DNA from: Cetobacterium somerae
GTDB lineage: Bacteria; Fusobacteriota; Fusobacteriia; Fusobacteriales; Fusobacteriaceae
Length of the DNA: 64,000 nt
Reading direction: 5' to 3'
Assembly (NCBI RefSeq): GCF_022430525.1
Contig: NZ_CP092519.1
Coordinates: forward strand, 1,304,454-1,368,453
A program made the position numbers and the translations under genes. The notes under the pieces are model-generated. The model worked only from the letters and a program-made list of their open reading frames with translations. It did no database searches and was not told the DNA's origin. Each line of letters opens with the position of its first letter. Position 1 is the stretch's first letter. Shown piece by piece: positions 53,638-63,009 of the stretch.

Positions 53638-54967
53638 CTTGCCTCCTTATGATTAGCTTAATTCCCTTTTTATTTTCTTCACCCTTAAAACTCTCGCTTT
53701 TTTTTACGCCTGAAGCCCAAACGATTTCATCGTCTTTTAATATTAATGGTATTTCTCCCCTTAAATCTTTTGGAACTTTCTCATTTATAAAAATATCTTT
53801 TAATTTTTTATATGATTCCATTCCTAAAGGTCTTATCTTATCCCCATCCTTTCTCATTCTAATCTCTATAGTGTCACCTATTTTTAAATTTGTTAAAAAT
53901 TCATTTTTACCAAAACTTTTATTATCTTCCATAGCTTCTACTATATAGCTATTAAAAATGATTTTAAACGGTATTTTTTCTGTAACTACTTTATTAACTT
54001 TTTCTAATTTATCTTTTTTTTCCTTTTCTATCCAAATATTTTTATATTGTTTTTTCAATATAAAACCTTTTTCTAATTTTATTACCTTACTTCCATTACT
54101 ATTCAATAATTTTATAATATTTCCTATTTTTTCTCTTGAACCTTCTAAATTATATTTTTTTAAATACTCATTAATTATCTTTCTTTGAATATAATTTTCT
54201 TCTAATTCAATTAAGTCTATATTTAAAACCCATCTATTATCTTTAAATTCTTCATATTTTTTTAAATCAATTTCTAGAATCTTGTTCACTTCTTTAATTT
54301 CTGAAATTAAATTAAAAATTTTATCTTTAAAATTATTATTGTATCTTTTTTCAATCCAAGGTATCAAATCTAATCTTATACTATTTCTTGTAAAGTCATT
54401 TTCAAAGTTAGTTTCATCTATTCTATATTTAATTTCATTTTCATCTAAGAATTCTAAAATATTATTTTTATATACCTCGTTAATTGGTCTGATAATATTT
54501 TCTCTATTTGGAATTCCTTCTAAACCTTCTAAAGATGAACCTCTAATAAGTCTAAATAGAAATGTTTCGATTTGATCGTCTAAATTGTGAGCTATTGCTA
54601 TTTTATTACCTGAAATCTTTTTCAATATATCTTTAAAAAATGTATACCTAATAAATCTTCCAGCTTCTTCTAAACCTATATTATTCTCTTTAGCAATCTC
54701 TTCTATTGAAGCTCTTTTTACAAAAATTGGTATATTTAATCTTTTGCTACATTCAATACTAAATTTTTCATCTGTATCTGAGTTTTCTCCTCTTAACAAA
54801 TGATTAACATGAGCTAAAACAAACTCAAAATTTATCTCTTTTTTAGCATAATTTAGAGCTTCTAATAAAAATACTGAATCTGGTCCTCCTGAAAAACCAA
54901 GAACTATTTTATCGCCTTCTTCTATTAATTTTTCATCTTTTATTTTTTTCAAAATTTTTTTTAACAT
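53627..54967 (-). CDS. tilS: tRNA(Ile)-lysidine synthase
   Basis: The 446-aa PP-loop ligase attaches lysine to C34 of the AUA-decoding tRNA-Ile. The N-terminal ATP-binding domain has LGFSGGPDSVFLLEAL (SGGxDS), AHVNHLLRGENSD and AHNLDDQIETFLFRLIRGSSLEGL. The C-terminal TilS domain has LKIGDTIEIRMRKDGDKIRPLGM and KLKDIFINEKVPKDLRGEIPL (split). Length is normal. SD AAAGGA precedes ATG 54967. The tilS-ftsH order with overlap is common in bacteria, which supports both calls. Confidence 0.95.
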   Translation of the reverse strand: MLKKILKKIKDEKLIEEGDKIVLGFSGGPDSVFLLEALNYAKKEINFEFVLAHVNHLLRGENSDTDEKFSIECSKRLNIPIFVKRASIEEIAKENNIGLEEAGRFIRYTFFKDILKKISGNKIAIAHNLDDQIETFLFRLIRGSSLEGLEGIPNRENIIRPINEVYKNNILEFLDENEIKYRIDETNFENDFTRNSIRLDLIPWIEKRYNNNFKDKIFNLISEIKEVNKILEIDLKKYEEFKDNRWVLNIDLIELEENYIQRKIINEYLKKYNLEGSREKIGNIIKLLNSNGSKVIKLEKGFILKKQYKNIWIEKEKKDKLEKVNKVVTEKIPFKIIFNSYIVEAMEDNKSFGKNEFLTNLKIGDTIEIRMRKDGDKIRPLGMESYKKLKDIFINEKVPKDLRGEIPLILKDDEIVWASGVKKSESFKGEENKKGIKLIIRRQDEE

Positions 54968-55051
54968 AATTTTTATCCTTTAAAACAGTATTTTATAGAA
55001 TTATACCATATAGAGCCTCTTTTTAAAACTCTTTTTACCTCTTATTTTTAA

Positions 55052-56707
55052 CTAAAAAGTTTCTAAAATTGTTTTTTTCTTTGCATAGTTAAAAAATATT
55101 TCAATCTCTCCGTTTTTGTTATTTAATACATCATAATTAAATTTTTCAAACTCAGTCTTTTTATATCCCTCTCTTGAAGATATAAAATTTTTTTCAATTA
55201 TTATATTATTATATTTTTCTTTATCTTTATTAGAAATGAACCATTCAGGATATACCCCTGGCTTTCCTAAAAGTAAATAATCTAATTTTAAATACTCTAT
55301 AAAAATATTTTTTCCTTGAAAATTTTTCTCTTCAAAAAATTTAACTAAATTATTAAAAATACTCACAACTTTATGTCCTAATCCTAATAAATTTTGTCTA
55401 TCATAATAATTTGAAATATCTTCAAAAAAGTCAAATGGTCTATTATAATAATTTTCTATTATAAACTTTACCGAATACTTAAATTTCTCAGAATTATAAT
55501 AATAATCTAACATTTTTTCTACATTTTTTAATTTTACTAGCTCTTCATACTTTATAAAACAATTAGACAGTACTTCATATGGAGGAAATTCTATATATTT
55601 ATAATCATACTTCTCTATTTCACCAGCTATTTTTGTTCCACTTAAAATTTTTAAGAATCCAAGTTGAATCATTTCAGCATCTAGATCGTATACATAGTCA
55701 AACGAATCTTTAAACGTATCATATGTATCATATGGTAATCCTGCTATTAAATCCACGTGTAAATGAATATTTTTAGATATGGCTTTAATATTATTTTTTA
55801 ATCTCTCTAGCAGATTTCTTCTATTTATACTATCCATTGTTTCTTTGTTAATACTTTGAACTCCCACTTCAAATTGGAAATATCCATCTGGAACTTTCTT
55901 TAAAAAATCAATTATTTCCTCATCAAAAATATTAGCATTTATTTCAAAGTGAAATGTTACTCCCTCTTTATAATTCTCTAATAAATATTCCCAAATTCCT
56001 AAATATCTATCTTTTCTTAAATTATAAGTTCTATCTACAAATTTTACTAATTCTACCCCAGAATCTAAAAATCTTTTTAGGTCACTTTTTACTCTCTCTA
56101 AAGATAGATATCTAACACCTTTATCTATAGATGATAAGCAATATGAACAACTAAAAGGACACCCTCTACTTGATTCATAATATAAAATTTTTATATTTTC
56201 TTTTAATTCTTCATCATTATATGGAAATGGTATTGTATCTAAATCTTCTATTGGAAATTCATCACCTAAGTATACAAACTCTCCAGACTTTAAAAAAGCT
56301 ACTCCTTTTTGATTCTTATTTTCATTAGTTAAAAAATTTAAAAGTACTCTTTCTCCCTCTCCTACTAAAACAAAATCAATACATTTATTTGCTATCAATG
56401 ATTCCTTTGCATTATAACTAACTTCTGGTCCTCCAAGAGTTATTGTTATGTGAGGCATTATCTTTTTTAGTTCTTTTATAATACTAAAAACATATTCCTT
56501 GTTCCATATATATGTTGAAAAAATATAGTGATCTCCATTTAATCTAAAAAGATCTGTTATTATACTTTGAATTTGATTATTTATATTGCTTTCATATAAC
56601 TCTATTTTTAAACTACTATATTTTTCAACGTAATTCTTTAAATATCTAATTGCTAAGTTTGTGTGAATAAACTGACTATTTATTCCAACTAAAACTACTC
56701 TTTCCAT
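55052..56707 (-). CDS. B12-binding radical SAM protein (DUF4080-type)
   Basis: A 551-aa protein with an N-terminal cobalamin-binding-like Rossmann domain (residues 1-135; VLVGINSQFIHTNLAIRYLKNY (split), LGGPEVSYNA), a radical-SAM barrel (about 170-400) with SSRGCPFSCSYCLSS (CxxxCxxC), and a C-terminal domain like DUF4080. The DxHxxG of canonical B12 domains is not evident, so cobalamin binding is uncertain. Reaction and substrate are unknown. It is 18 bases downstream of mltG with SD AGGAGAG and probably co-transcribed. Confidence 0.82.
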   Translation of the reverse strand: MERVVLVGINSQFIHTNLAIRYLKNYVEKYSSLKIELYESNINNQIQSIITDLFRLNGDHYIFSTYIWNKEYVFSIIKELKKIMPHITITLGGPEVSYNAKESLIANKCIDFVLVGEGERVLLNFLTNENKNQKGVAFLKSGEFVYLGDEFPIEDLDTIPFPYNDEELKENIKILYYESSRGCPFSCSYCLSSIDKGVRYLSLERVKSDLKRFLDSGVELVKFVDRTYNLRKDRYLGIWEYLLENYKEGVTFHFEINANIFDEEIIDFLKKVPDGYFQFEVGVQSINKETMDSINRRNLLERLKNNIKAISKNIHLHVDLIAGLPYDTYDTFKDSFDYVYDLDAEMIQLGFLKILSGTKIAGEIEKYDYKYIEFPPYEVLSNCFIKYEELVKLKNVEKMLDYYYNSEKFKYSVKFIIENYYNRPFDFFEDISNYYDRQNLLGLGHKVVSIFNNLVKFFEEKNFQGKNIFIEYLKLDYLLLGKPGVYPEWFISNKDKEKYNNIIIEKNFISSREGYKKTEFEKFNYDVLNNKNGEIEIFFNYAKKKTILETF

Positions 56708-56725
56708 AATTTATATCTCTCCTAA

Positions 56726-57682
56726 CTACTTATTACTTTTTTTCTGAACCTCTAGATGTTCCTTATATGTTTTTGTAAATGTATGTTTTCCATTACTAGT
56801 TACCACAAAAAACAAATAATCCGTCTTAGCTGGATTTATTGCTGCCATAACGGAGTTATAATCTGGATTAGATATTGGCCCTGGTGGTAATCCTTTATAC
56901 ATATATGTATTATATGGAGAATCTATCTTCAAATCTTTATAATACATTCTTCTTTTAGTATAATCATATATATAGTTTACCGTTGCATCCGAACCTAAAT
57001 TCATCCCTTTTTTTAAACGATTATAAAAAACTGATGACATTAAAGGCTTTTCATCTTTTAATTGTGCTTCTCTTTCAATAATCGATGCCATAATTAATTC
57101 CTGATAAAATTTTTTCTTATCAGGATATTTTTCTGGAGGAAACTTTTTTAAAAACTCTCCTATCATTGCTTTTACTATCTCATTTTCATTAGTATCTACT
57201 GAAAGATAGTAGGTTTCAGGATATAAATACCCTTCATAGTTCCCATTTGGTGTTAAATATGGGAAATCTTTTATATTTTCTAACGCTTTTTTTAATCCTT
57301 CCTCTGTTCCAATACCTCTATCTTGAAGTAATTTACCTATCTCTTTTATTGAATATCCCTCTGGAATTGTTAAAATAGTATACTTAACTTTCCCCTCTTC
57401 CATCATTTGAAGTATATCTTTATATGAATATTTTCCATCAAATTCATAAAATCCAGCTTTTATATTTTTACCTGAATTTTTTTCATATTTTAAAAATATT
57501 TTAAAAATCATTGATTTGTCAATTCCTAATTTATTAAAAACGCTACTTAAACTTGTACCTTGTTTTAGATTAATTTGAACTTTATAATCTCTTTTCTCCT
57601 CTATTTTTATTGAATAAAATTTAAAAAGAGCCACTGGTATTGTTAATATTAAAAATAACAATATTAAGATTTTCTTTTTCAT
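56726..57682 (-). CDS. mltG: Endolytic murein transglycosylase MltG
   Basis: The 318-aa inner-membrane lytic transglycosylase (YceG) cuts nascent peptidoglycan strands to end their elongation. It has one N-terminal membrane helix (residues 4-22), a LysM-like region (QINLKQGTSLSSVFNKLG), then the catalytic domain with MASIIEREAQLKDE (catalytic Glu), VFYNRLKKGMNLGSDATVNY and DSPYNTYMYKGLPPGPISNP. Length is typical. SD GGGAGAG precedes ATG 57682. It is the first gene after the helicase terminator on the same strand. Confidence 0.95.
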   Translation of the reverse strand: MKKKILILLFLILTIPVALFKFYSIKIEEKRDYKVQINLKQGTSLSSVFNKLGIDKSMIFKIFLKYEKNSGKNIKAGFYEFDGKYSYKDILQMMEEGKVKYTILTIPEGYSIKEIGKLLQDRGIGTEEGLKKALENIKDFPYLTPNGNYEGYLYPETYYLSVDTNENEIVKAMIGEFLKKFPPEKYPDKKKFYQELIMASIIEREAQLKDEKPLMSSVFYNRLKKGMNLGSDATVNYIYDYTKRRMYYKDLKIDSPYNTYMYKGLPPGPISNPDYNSVMAAINPAKTDYLFFVVTSNGKHTFTKTYKEHLEVQKKSNK

Positions 57683-57705
57683 AACACTCTCCCATTTTTA
57701 TGTTG

Positions 57706-57745
57706 AAAAAAGCTGTACTTTGGTTTCCCTAGTTACAGCTTTTTT
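57706..57745 (-). terminator. Terminator after the DEAD-box helicase gene
   Basis: Stem AAAAAAGCTGTA / TACAGCTTTTTT (about 57706-57717, 57734-57745) around a 16-base loop; T run on both strands. Confidence 0.8.
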
Positions 57746-57757
57746 ATTTTTATTCAA

Positions 57758-59344
57758 TTACTTTCTTGATTGTTTTGCCTTTTCGATTAAAGGTTTCTTT
57801 CCTTTTCTATCTTTTTGGAAAATATCAACTATTGTTTCAGCTTCAACGAATGGAACAGAAACAAATGAGAAGTTCTCATATACTTCTACACCTTTTAGTT
57901 TTGATTCGTGAACTTTAGTCTTTTTAGATATTAAATCAACTAACTTTCTAGGAGTCATTTTATCTTTCTTACCAAGAGCTATAAATAATCTTGTCTTTCC
58001 TGTTTTATCAAGTGAAACACTCTCTATATCAGAGTAGTTTGTTTCTTCTAATTCCTCATCATAGAAATTCTTTAATATAGCTGCTATAACTTCAATTGGA
58101 GTTGTCTCTTGAGTTAATAACTCTTTTGCCATATCATAGTAAGATTCTGCATCTCCATTTGATATAATGTTTCTAACACTATCAAATAATCTAGTTTTCT
58201 TAGCTAAGATTACATCCTTTACTCCTGGAACTTGCTCTTTTTTAATCTCTGTTTTTGTTATTCTTTGAATTTGAAGTAACTTTCTATACTCAGATGGAGT
58301 TATAAATGTTATTGCTGTACCTTGCTTTCCAGCTCTTCCTGTTCTTCCAATTCTATGTACGTAACTTTCTGCCTCTTGAGGAATTGCATAGTTTATAACA
58401 TGTGTTAAATCATTTACATCTATACCTCTTGCTGCTACGTCTGTTGCAATAAGAATATTTAAGTTTTTATTTTTAAATCTTCTTAAAGTAACTTCTCTGT
58501 GATTTTGACTGATATCTCCGTGTAATCCTTCAACATCATATCCTCTATCTTGTAATTTTCCTACAAGTTCATTAACATCATTTTTAGTTCTACAGAAAAC
58601 AATTCCATAGAAATCTAACTCGATATCAATTATTCTACATAAAGCCTCAAATTTATCTTTCTCTTTTACTTCAAAGTAAATTTGCTCTGTTAAGTTTGTT
58701 GTTAATTCTTTTTTCTTAACTGCTAATACTTCATGCTCTCTCATATGAGATTTTGCTATTTTTAAAATTTCTGCTGGCATAGTTGCTGAGAAAAATAACA
58801 TTCTTTTATCTTCGTTAGTTTGAGTTAAGATATGCTCGATATCCTCAACGAATCCCATATTTAACATCTCATCTGCTTCGTCTAATATGAAATAATCAAT
58901 GTTATTTAATTTTAAAACTTGTCTGTTCATTAAATCCATTACTCTTCCTGGAGTACCTACAACAATATCAACACCCTTGTTAAGTTGTCTTTTTTGTTGC
59001 TCTAATGATTGTCCTCCATAAACTGGAATTATTTTTAATTTTCTTCCGTGTGCTAATGAGTTCATCTCTTCAGCTACTTGAACCGCCAACTCTCTTGTTG
59101 GTGCTAATATTATAGCTTGTACATGTCCTGTACTTTTCTCTATTTTTTCAAGAATTGGTAAAGAGAACGCTGCAGTTTTTCCTGTTCCTGTTTGTGCTTG
59201 ACCAATTATGTCCTTATCTCCGTTTAGTAATGCTGGTATAGTTAAAGCCTGTATTGGACTTGGCTGTTCAAAACCTTTTTTTTCTAGAGGCTTTAAAGTT
59301 TTTTCAGTTAAACCTAAATCTCTAAATGTTAATATTTTTTCCAT
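57758..59344 (-). CDS. deaD: DEAD-box ATP-dependent RNA helicase (CsdA/DeaD-like)
   Basis: A 528-aa RNA helicase for ribosome assembly and mRNA unwinding, often cold-responsive. The Q motif is FEQPSPIQALTIP, then Walker A AQTGTGKTAAF, PTRELA, DEAD (FILDEADEML), SAT, and the second RecA domain with VATDVAARGIDV-type IATDVAARGIDVN and HRIGRTGRAGKQG. A C-terminal DbpA-type RNA-binding domain (about 450-520; LFIALGKKDKMTPRKLVDLI) follows. Start chosen at ATG 59344 (SD AAGGAAG); a GTG 59350 is also in frame. The symbol is by best family fit. Confidence 0.92.
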   Translation of the reverse strand: MEKILTFRDLGLTEKTLKPLEKKGFEQPSPIQALTIPALLNGDKDIIGQAQTGTGKTAAFSLPILEKIEKSTGHVQAIILAPTRELAVQVAEEMNSLAHGRKLKIIPVYGGQSLEQQKRQLNKGVDIVVGTPGRVMDLMNRQVLKLNNIDYFILDEADEMLNMGFVEDIEHILTQTNEDKRMLFFSATMPAEILKIAKSHMREHEVLAVKKKELTTNLTEQIYFEVKEKDKFEALCRIIDIELDFYGIVFCRTKNDVNELVGKLQDRGYDVEGLHGDISQNHREVTLRRFKNKNLNILIATDVAARGIDVNDLTHVINYAIPQEAESYVHRIGRTGRAGKQGTAITFITPSEYRKLLQIQRITKTEIKKEQVPGVKDVILAKKTRLFDSVRNIISNGDAESYYDMAKELLTQETTPIEVIAAILKNFYDEELEETNYSDIESVSLDKTGKTRLFIALGKKDKMTPRKLVDLISKKTKVHESKLKGVEVYENFSFVSVPFVEAETIVDIFQKDRKGKKPLIEKAKQSRK

Positions 59345-59556
59345 ATTCACTTCCTTAAATTATTTATATTCATTCATTAGATTATAACATAGATTTATAA
59401 AAATGTGTACTTTTTTTAAATTTTTATTTATTAGTTATGATTTGTTTTTTTACATGTTCTTATTCTGTAAGAATTTTTACTATATTAAGATATTGATTTT
59501 TTAAAAAAAATATAGTAATAAAGTATTAATCATATTTTTATAGGAGGCGGTCTTTT

Positions 59557-59943
59557 ATGGTTATTGATAGAAAGAATGCAAAAAGAGTAGTTATATATAT
59601 TAATGATTCTCAAAAAAATAATTTACAATCATTTTTACATTCAATTGGTTTTCATTACTATACTATTCAATCAAAACTTGAAGGTAGCTGGGAGCATGGA
59701 ATTAGACATTTAAATAATCATGTTTGGCCTGGTTCCGAAGCTGTTTTTCACCTTATCGTTTCAGGTTCTAAAGTTGACTTACTTTTAAGGAAATTAAAGG
59801 GTTTTAGGATAGGACTTCCTGATAATGTAGTTATGGCTGTTTTAGTTTGCCCTCTAGATGATTTTATTTATAATATGATGAGTGTTGATATTGAACCAGA
59901 TAATTCAAACGAAAAAGTCCATTGGTTAAAAGACGAAGAATAA
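59557..59943 (+). CDS. PG0541-like transporter-associated protein (PII-like fold)
   Basis: A 128-aa protein resembling the PG0541 family of small, PII-like proteins usually encoded beside RND efflux genes. The core KRVVIYINDSQKNNLQSFLHSIGFHYYT (split) and NNHVWPGSEAVFHLIVSG match the conserved THVWPG-x-N region. No RND transporter is near, so it is an orphan here and its role is unknown. SD AGGAGG precedes ATG 59557, and a strong bidirectional terminator follows. A divergent PII signalling protein is the alternative. Confidence 0.65.
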   Translation: MVIDRKNAKRVVIYINDSQKNNLQSFLHSIGFHYYTIQSKLEGSWEHGIRHLNNHVWPGSEAVFHLIVSGSKVDLLLRKLKGFRIGLPDNVVMAVLVCPLDDFIYNMMSVDIEPDNSNEKVHWLKDEE

Positions 59944-59944
59944 T

Positions 59945-59977
59945 AAAAAGGAGTAATTCGTAGAATTACTCCTTTTT
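59945..59977. terminator. Convergent terminator (PG0541-like / feo cluster)
   Basis: A perfect 15-bp stem AAAAAGGAGTAATTC / GAATTACTCCTTTTT (59945-59959, 59963-59977), loop GTA; works on both strands. Confidence 0.88.
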
Positions 59978-59985
59978 ATTTAGAA

Positions 59986-60135
59986 CTAATGTTTACATTT
60001 ATCTTTTAAACTACAACTTCCATTTTTACCTTTTGAACAATTGCAACCACTTTCGCCCTTAAGCATTTTATATAAGCTTTTCAAGGCTATCCCTCCAATT
60101 ATTGCAACTATTCCTATCAAAATTAAAGTTTTCAT
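59986..60135 (-). CDS. FeoB-associated Cys-rich membrane protein
   Basis: A 49-aa single-helix membrane protein: hydrophobic residues 3-20 followed by a Cys-rich tail GCNCSKGKNGSCSLKDKC with five Cys, the layout of the FeoB-associated family. It may assist ferrous iron uptake, but its mechanism is unknown. I start at ATG 60135 (SD GAGGAGG), not at the upstream in-frame ATG 60204, which would overlap feoB. It is the last gene of the feo cluster, 22 bases after feoB. Confidence 0.88.
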   Translation of the reverse strand: MKTLILIGIVAIIGGIALKSLYKMLKGESGCNCSKGKNGSCSLKDKCKH

Positions 60136-60157
60136 ATTCGCCTCCTCAATAGAAAAG

Positions 60158-62359
60158 TTAAAAGAATAACTTTCCAATTTGGAATACAAGTGTTGATACA
60201 ACATACGGAACTACTAATAACATTCCTATTATAAATCCTGTGAACTTATATCCAAATTCTTGTTTTATAGCTCCCAAAGTTACAACACAAGGAACTACCA
60301 ATAAAATAAATACCATAAATGAATATGCTCTTAAAGGAGCTAATTCATCTGTCCATAACATTTTTGTTGCTGCTACAACACCGCTTCCTTCCTCTTCAAT
60401 CTCGGTTTCATCAGGAACACTAAACAACCCTTTAACGTCTAAACTAACAACCCCAACTATTGAGTCTTTTATAGCTACTCCAAGGCCTGCTAATTGATCA
60501 ACTGTATCCTCTACAAATGTTGTTTCATGGTTTACTTCTTCTTCTATTTCTTCAGCATTTTTATCGCCTACCAAGACTTGAGCCATAAATCCTACTACAA
60601 TCTCTTTTGCTGCTAAACTAGGTGGTATTGCTGCAACTGTTTCCCATCTATCTGCAAATCCTGTTGGTTTTAGAACTCCTTGGAATGTTTTTCCAAATTT
60701 GGCCATATAAGAGTTTGCTGTATCACCATTATTTGGAAAATATGTTAATGCCCATAGAATCATTAACATTCCCATTATAATTGTTGTAGCTTTTTTTAAA
60801 TAAGATCCAGTTCTAGTTAGTGTTGATTTTACAATTACTCTTAAACTTGGTACTCTATATGGGGGTAACTCTATTAGCAATGCTCTTCCTTCAGCTTTAA
60901 ACATTTCAAAATTCTTTAAAACTAATCCTGTTAAAATAGCTACTGCAATTCCTAGTACGTATAGAGACATTACAACCATTCCAGCTTTAGCACCAAAGAA
61001 TGCTGCTGTAAATAATCCATATACTGGAAGTCTAGCTCCACACGACATAAATGGTGCCATTGCTGCAGTTAGTCTTCTTGATGATTCATCTTCCAAAGTT
61101 CTTGTAGCATATATCGCTGGAACTGTACATCCAAATCCTAATACCATTGGAACAAAGGCTTTCCCATTTAATCCTAATTTTGTCATTATTTTATCCATTA
61201 AAAAAGCAACTCTAGACATATAACCACTTTCTTCTAATATTGCTAAGAAGAAATATAAGTATAACATAAGAGGAACAAACACAACTACTCCTCCTACTCC
61301 TCCTAAAATTCCATCCATAACTAATGATGCTAACCAATTTGGGGTATTTTCATCTATTAACATACTTACATATTTACCTATATAATCATTTACAAACCCA
61401 TCAACCCAATCGATTAAAGGAGCTGATCCATTAAATACAGTTCCCATTAATCCTACTATTATTAAGAAAAATATTGGTAACCCTAAATATTTATTTAATA
61501 GAACTCTATCAACCTTATCTGTAAAATCCAATCTAGATTTTATTGAAGTTGTAAATGTTTTAGCTAATATTCCTTTAACTGTTCCATATCTTCCTTCTGC
61601 AAATATAGTTTCAATATCTTCATCATGATCATCTTCAAGCTGTTTTGTAATTTTTAATATACTACTATCCTCTTCATATTTATACTCTGTTTTTAAAATT
61701 TCTAATAAATGCTTATCTTGCTCTAATAATTTTATTGCTAGAAAGTCCATTCCAAATTTTTCAGAAGCTTTTTGTAACTTTTCATCACAATTTATTTTAC
61801 ATTTAACTTCTCCAATAGCTTCCTCTAAACATTTATCAAATAATAGTGTGTATTTCTTATTTTCTTTAGATTCTTTTGCTATAACTAACGCTTTATCAAG
61901 CAACTCTTGAACCCCTGTTCTTTTTGTTGCAGATGTCATTATCACATCCATCTCAATCATATCTACAAATTTTTTAACATCTAGTTTATAATTTAACTTT
62001 TCAAATTCATCATAAAAATTTAAGGCCATAATCATAGGTTTTTCTAATTCTTTTAATAACATTGTTAAATATAAGTTTCTCTCTAAGTTTGTAGAGTCAA
62101 CTATATTAATTATAACGTCTGGTTTTTCATTAATTATGAAGTCTCTAGTTATAGTTTCTTCTAAAGTATACGGACTTAAACTATAAACTCCTGGCAAATC
62201 AATACATTGAATTTTTTCACCTTTATATTCAAACTCAGCCTCTTTTTTCTCAACTGTTACACCAGCCCAGTTTCCTACTTTTAAATTTGAACCAGCTATT
62301 GCATTTATTAATGCTGATTTTCCTACATTTGGATTTCCTGTAAATGCTATTTTTATCAT
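60158..62359 (-). CDS. feoB: Ferrous iron transport protein B
   Basis: The 733-aa inner-membrane Fe2+ transporter with a cytoplasmic GTPase. The G domain has TGNPNVGKSALINAIAGS (G1), the switch motif GNWAGVTVE, DLPGVYSLSP (G3) and NFYD (G4). The two Gate regions and several membrane helices follow, including PFMSCGARLPVY and PPSLAAKEIVVGFMAQVL. Start set at ATG 62359 (SD TAGGAGA); the in-frame ATG at 62377 lies inside feoA. It forms a feoA-feoB-Cys-rich cluster, likely iron-regulated. Confidence 0.96.
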   Translation of the reverse strand: MIKIAFTGNPNVGKSALINAIAGSNLKVGNWAGVTVEKKEAEFEYKGEKIQCIDLPGVYSLSPYTLEETITRDFIINEKPDVIINIVDSTNLERNLYLTMLLKELEKPMIMALNFYDEFEKLNYKLDVKKFVDMIEMDVIMTSATKRTGVQELLDKALVIAKESKENKKYTLLFDKCLEEAIGEVKCKINCDEKLQKASEKFGMDFLAIKLLEQDKHLLEILKTEYKYEEDSSILKITKQLEDDHDEDIETIFAEGRYGTVKGILAKTFTTSIKSRLDFTDKVDRVLLNKYLGLPIFFLIIVGLMGTVFNGSAPLIDWVDGFVNDYIGKYVSMLIDENTPNWLASLVMDGILGGVGGVVVFVPLMLYLYFFLAILEESGYMSRVAFLMDKIMTKLGLNGKAFVPMVLGFGCTVPAIYATRTLEDESSRRLTAAMAPFMSCGARLPVYGLFTAAFFGAKAGMVVMSLYVLGIAVAILTGLVLKNFEMFKAEGRALLIELPPYRVPSLRVIVKSTLTRTGSYLKKATTIIMGMLMILWALTYFPNNGDTANSYMAKFGKTFQGVLKPTGFADRWETVAAIPPSLAAKEIVVGFMAQVLVGDKNAEEIEEEVNHETTFVEDTVDQLAGLGVAIKDSIVGVVSLDVKGLFSVPDETEIEEEGSGVVAATKMLWTDELAPLRAYSFMVFILLVVPCVVTLGAIKQEFGYKFTGFIIGMLLVVPYVVSTLVFQIGKLFF

Positions 62360-62369
62360 CTTTAATCTC

Positions 62370-62597
62370 CTATCCATCTATCTCTATTTCAATATTTTGT
62401 GCATCTTGTTTTCTTATAGCGATATTTGTTGATTTTACAATAAACTCTTGTGGGTCTCCTAAAGGAGCATTTCTTTCAAGTTTTATTATCTCTCCTGCTG
62501 TTACACCCATATCAACTAACCTTTTTTTTAATTCGCCAATTTTCCCAATTTTGACGATTTTAGCTGATTCTCCTCTTTTTAACTCTGTTAATTTCAT
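62370..62597 (-). CDS. feoA: Ferrous iron transport protein A
   Basis: A 75-aa SH3-like FeoA protein that assists FeoB. Typical features are LTELKRGESAKIVKIG, LKKRLVDMGVTAGEIIKLERNAPLGDP (in two parts) and the C-terminal IAIRKQDAQNIEIEI. SD GGGAGG precedes ATG 62597, and the gene ends 10 bases before feoB. A 13-bp inverted repeat lies just upstream (62624-62652). Confidence 0.93.
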   Translation of the reverse strand: MKLTELKRGESAKIVKIGKIGELKKRLVDMGVTAGEIIKLERNAPLGDPQEFIVKSTNIAIRKQDAQNIEIEIDG

Positions 62598-62623
62598 TCC
62601 AAGCCTCCCAACTTATTAGTTAT

Positions 62624-62652
62624 AAATATATTTTGAAACTCAAAATATATTT
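62624..62652. repeat. 13-bp perfect inverted repeat upstream of feoA
   Basis: AAATATATTTTGA (62624-62636), spacer AAC, TCAAAATATATTT (62640-62652). It is near the feoA start (62597) and could be an operator for an iron regulator or an mRNA hairpin. It is not a standard Fur box. Confidence 0.7.
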
Positions 62653-62660
62653 GGAAAATT

Positions 62661-62687
62661 TAAATCACAGTAGAAAACTGTGATTTA
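62661..62687 (-). terminator. Hairpin after the upstream feoA-like gene
   Basis: Stem TAAATCACAGT / ACTGTGATTTA (62661-62671, 62677-62687), directly after the stop codon of the upstream FeoA-like gene. The T run is weak, so it may be an attenuator. Confidence 0.55.
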
Positions 62688-62690
62688 ATA

Positions 62691-62912
62691 TTATTCATTG
62701 TCAATTATTATCTTATTTGCTAATCCAAAATTTAAAACATATTTAGTGTCATTTATTTTTACTATATAGTTACTTTGATCATCTCTTAGTAAGCATATTT
62801 TATTTCCTATACAAAATCCTTTTTCTGTTAGTCTATTCTTATCTTTATCTCTTCCCTTTATCTCTTTTATAACAAACTCTTTATTTTGTTCTGCAAAAAC
62901 TAATGGCGTCAT
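62691..62912 (-). CDS. Second FeoA-domain protein
   Basis: A 73-aa FeoA-like SH3 protein: FVIKEIKGRDKDKNRLTEKGFCIGNKICLL (two parts) keeps the FeoA pattern of a first strand, a helix with R-L-x-E-x-G and a second strand. The C-terminus is short. It is the first gene of the feo cluster and is read from a perfect consensus promoter (62980-62952). Tandem FeoA genes are common, one possibly regulatory. SD GGAGG precedes ATG 62912. Divergence from feoA makes the exact function uncertain. Confidence 0.82.
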   Translation of the reverse strand: MTPLVFAEQNKEFVIKEIKGRDKDKNRLTEKGFCIGNKICLLRDDQSNYIVKINDTKYVLNFGLANKIIIDNE

Positions 62913-62951
62913 AGAATAAACCTCCTAGTATTATTTGTTATTTATACATGA

Positions 62952-62980
62952 ATTATATTCCACTAAATAACATTTGTCAA
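62952..62980 (-). promoter_or_regulatory. Promoter of the feo cluster
   Basis: On the minus strand TTGACA (62980-62975), exactly 17 bases, TATAAT (62957-62952); full consensus at both boxes, 40 bases before the first feoA-like ATG. Confidence 0.8.
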
Positions 62981-62984
62981 GGAT

Positions 62985-63007
62985 AAAACTTTAATAATCA
63001 AAGTTTT
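62985..63007 (-). terminator. Possible terminator after the TtcA-like gene
   Basis: Stem AAAACTTT / AAAGTTTT (62985-62992, 63000-63007) directly after the stop codon at 63010. A+T-only except one pair, with few T following, so it is weak. Confidence 0.4.
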
Positions 63008-63009
63008 CT

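Noticed and set aside
62624-62652. Fur box upstream of feoA
   Set aside because: The palindrome does not match the GATAATGATTATC pattern; kept only as an uncharacterised inverted repeat.
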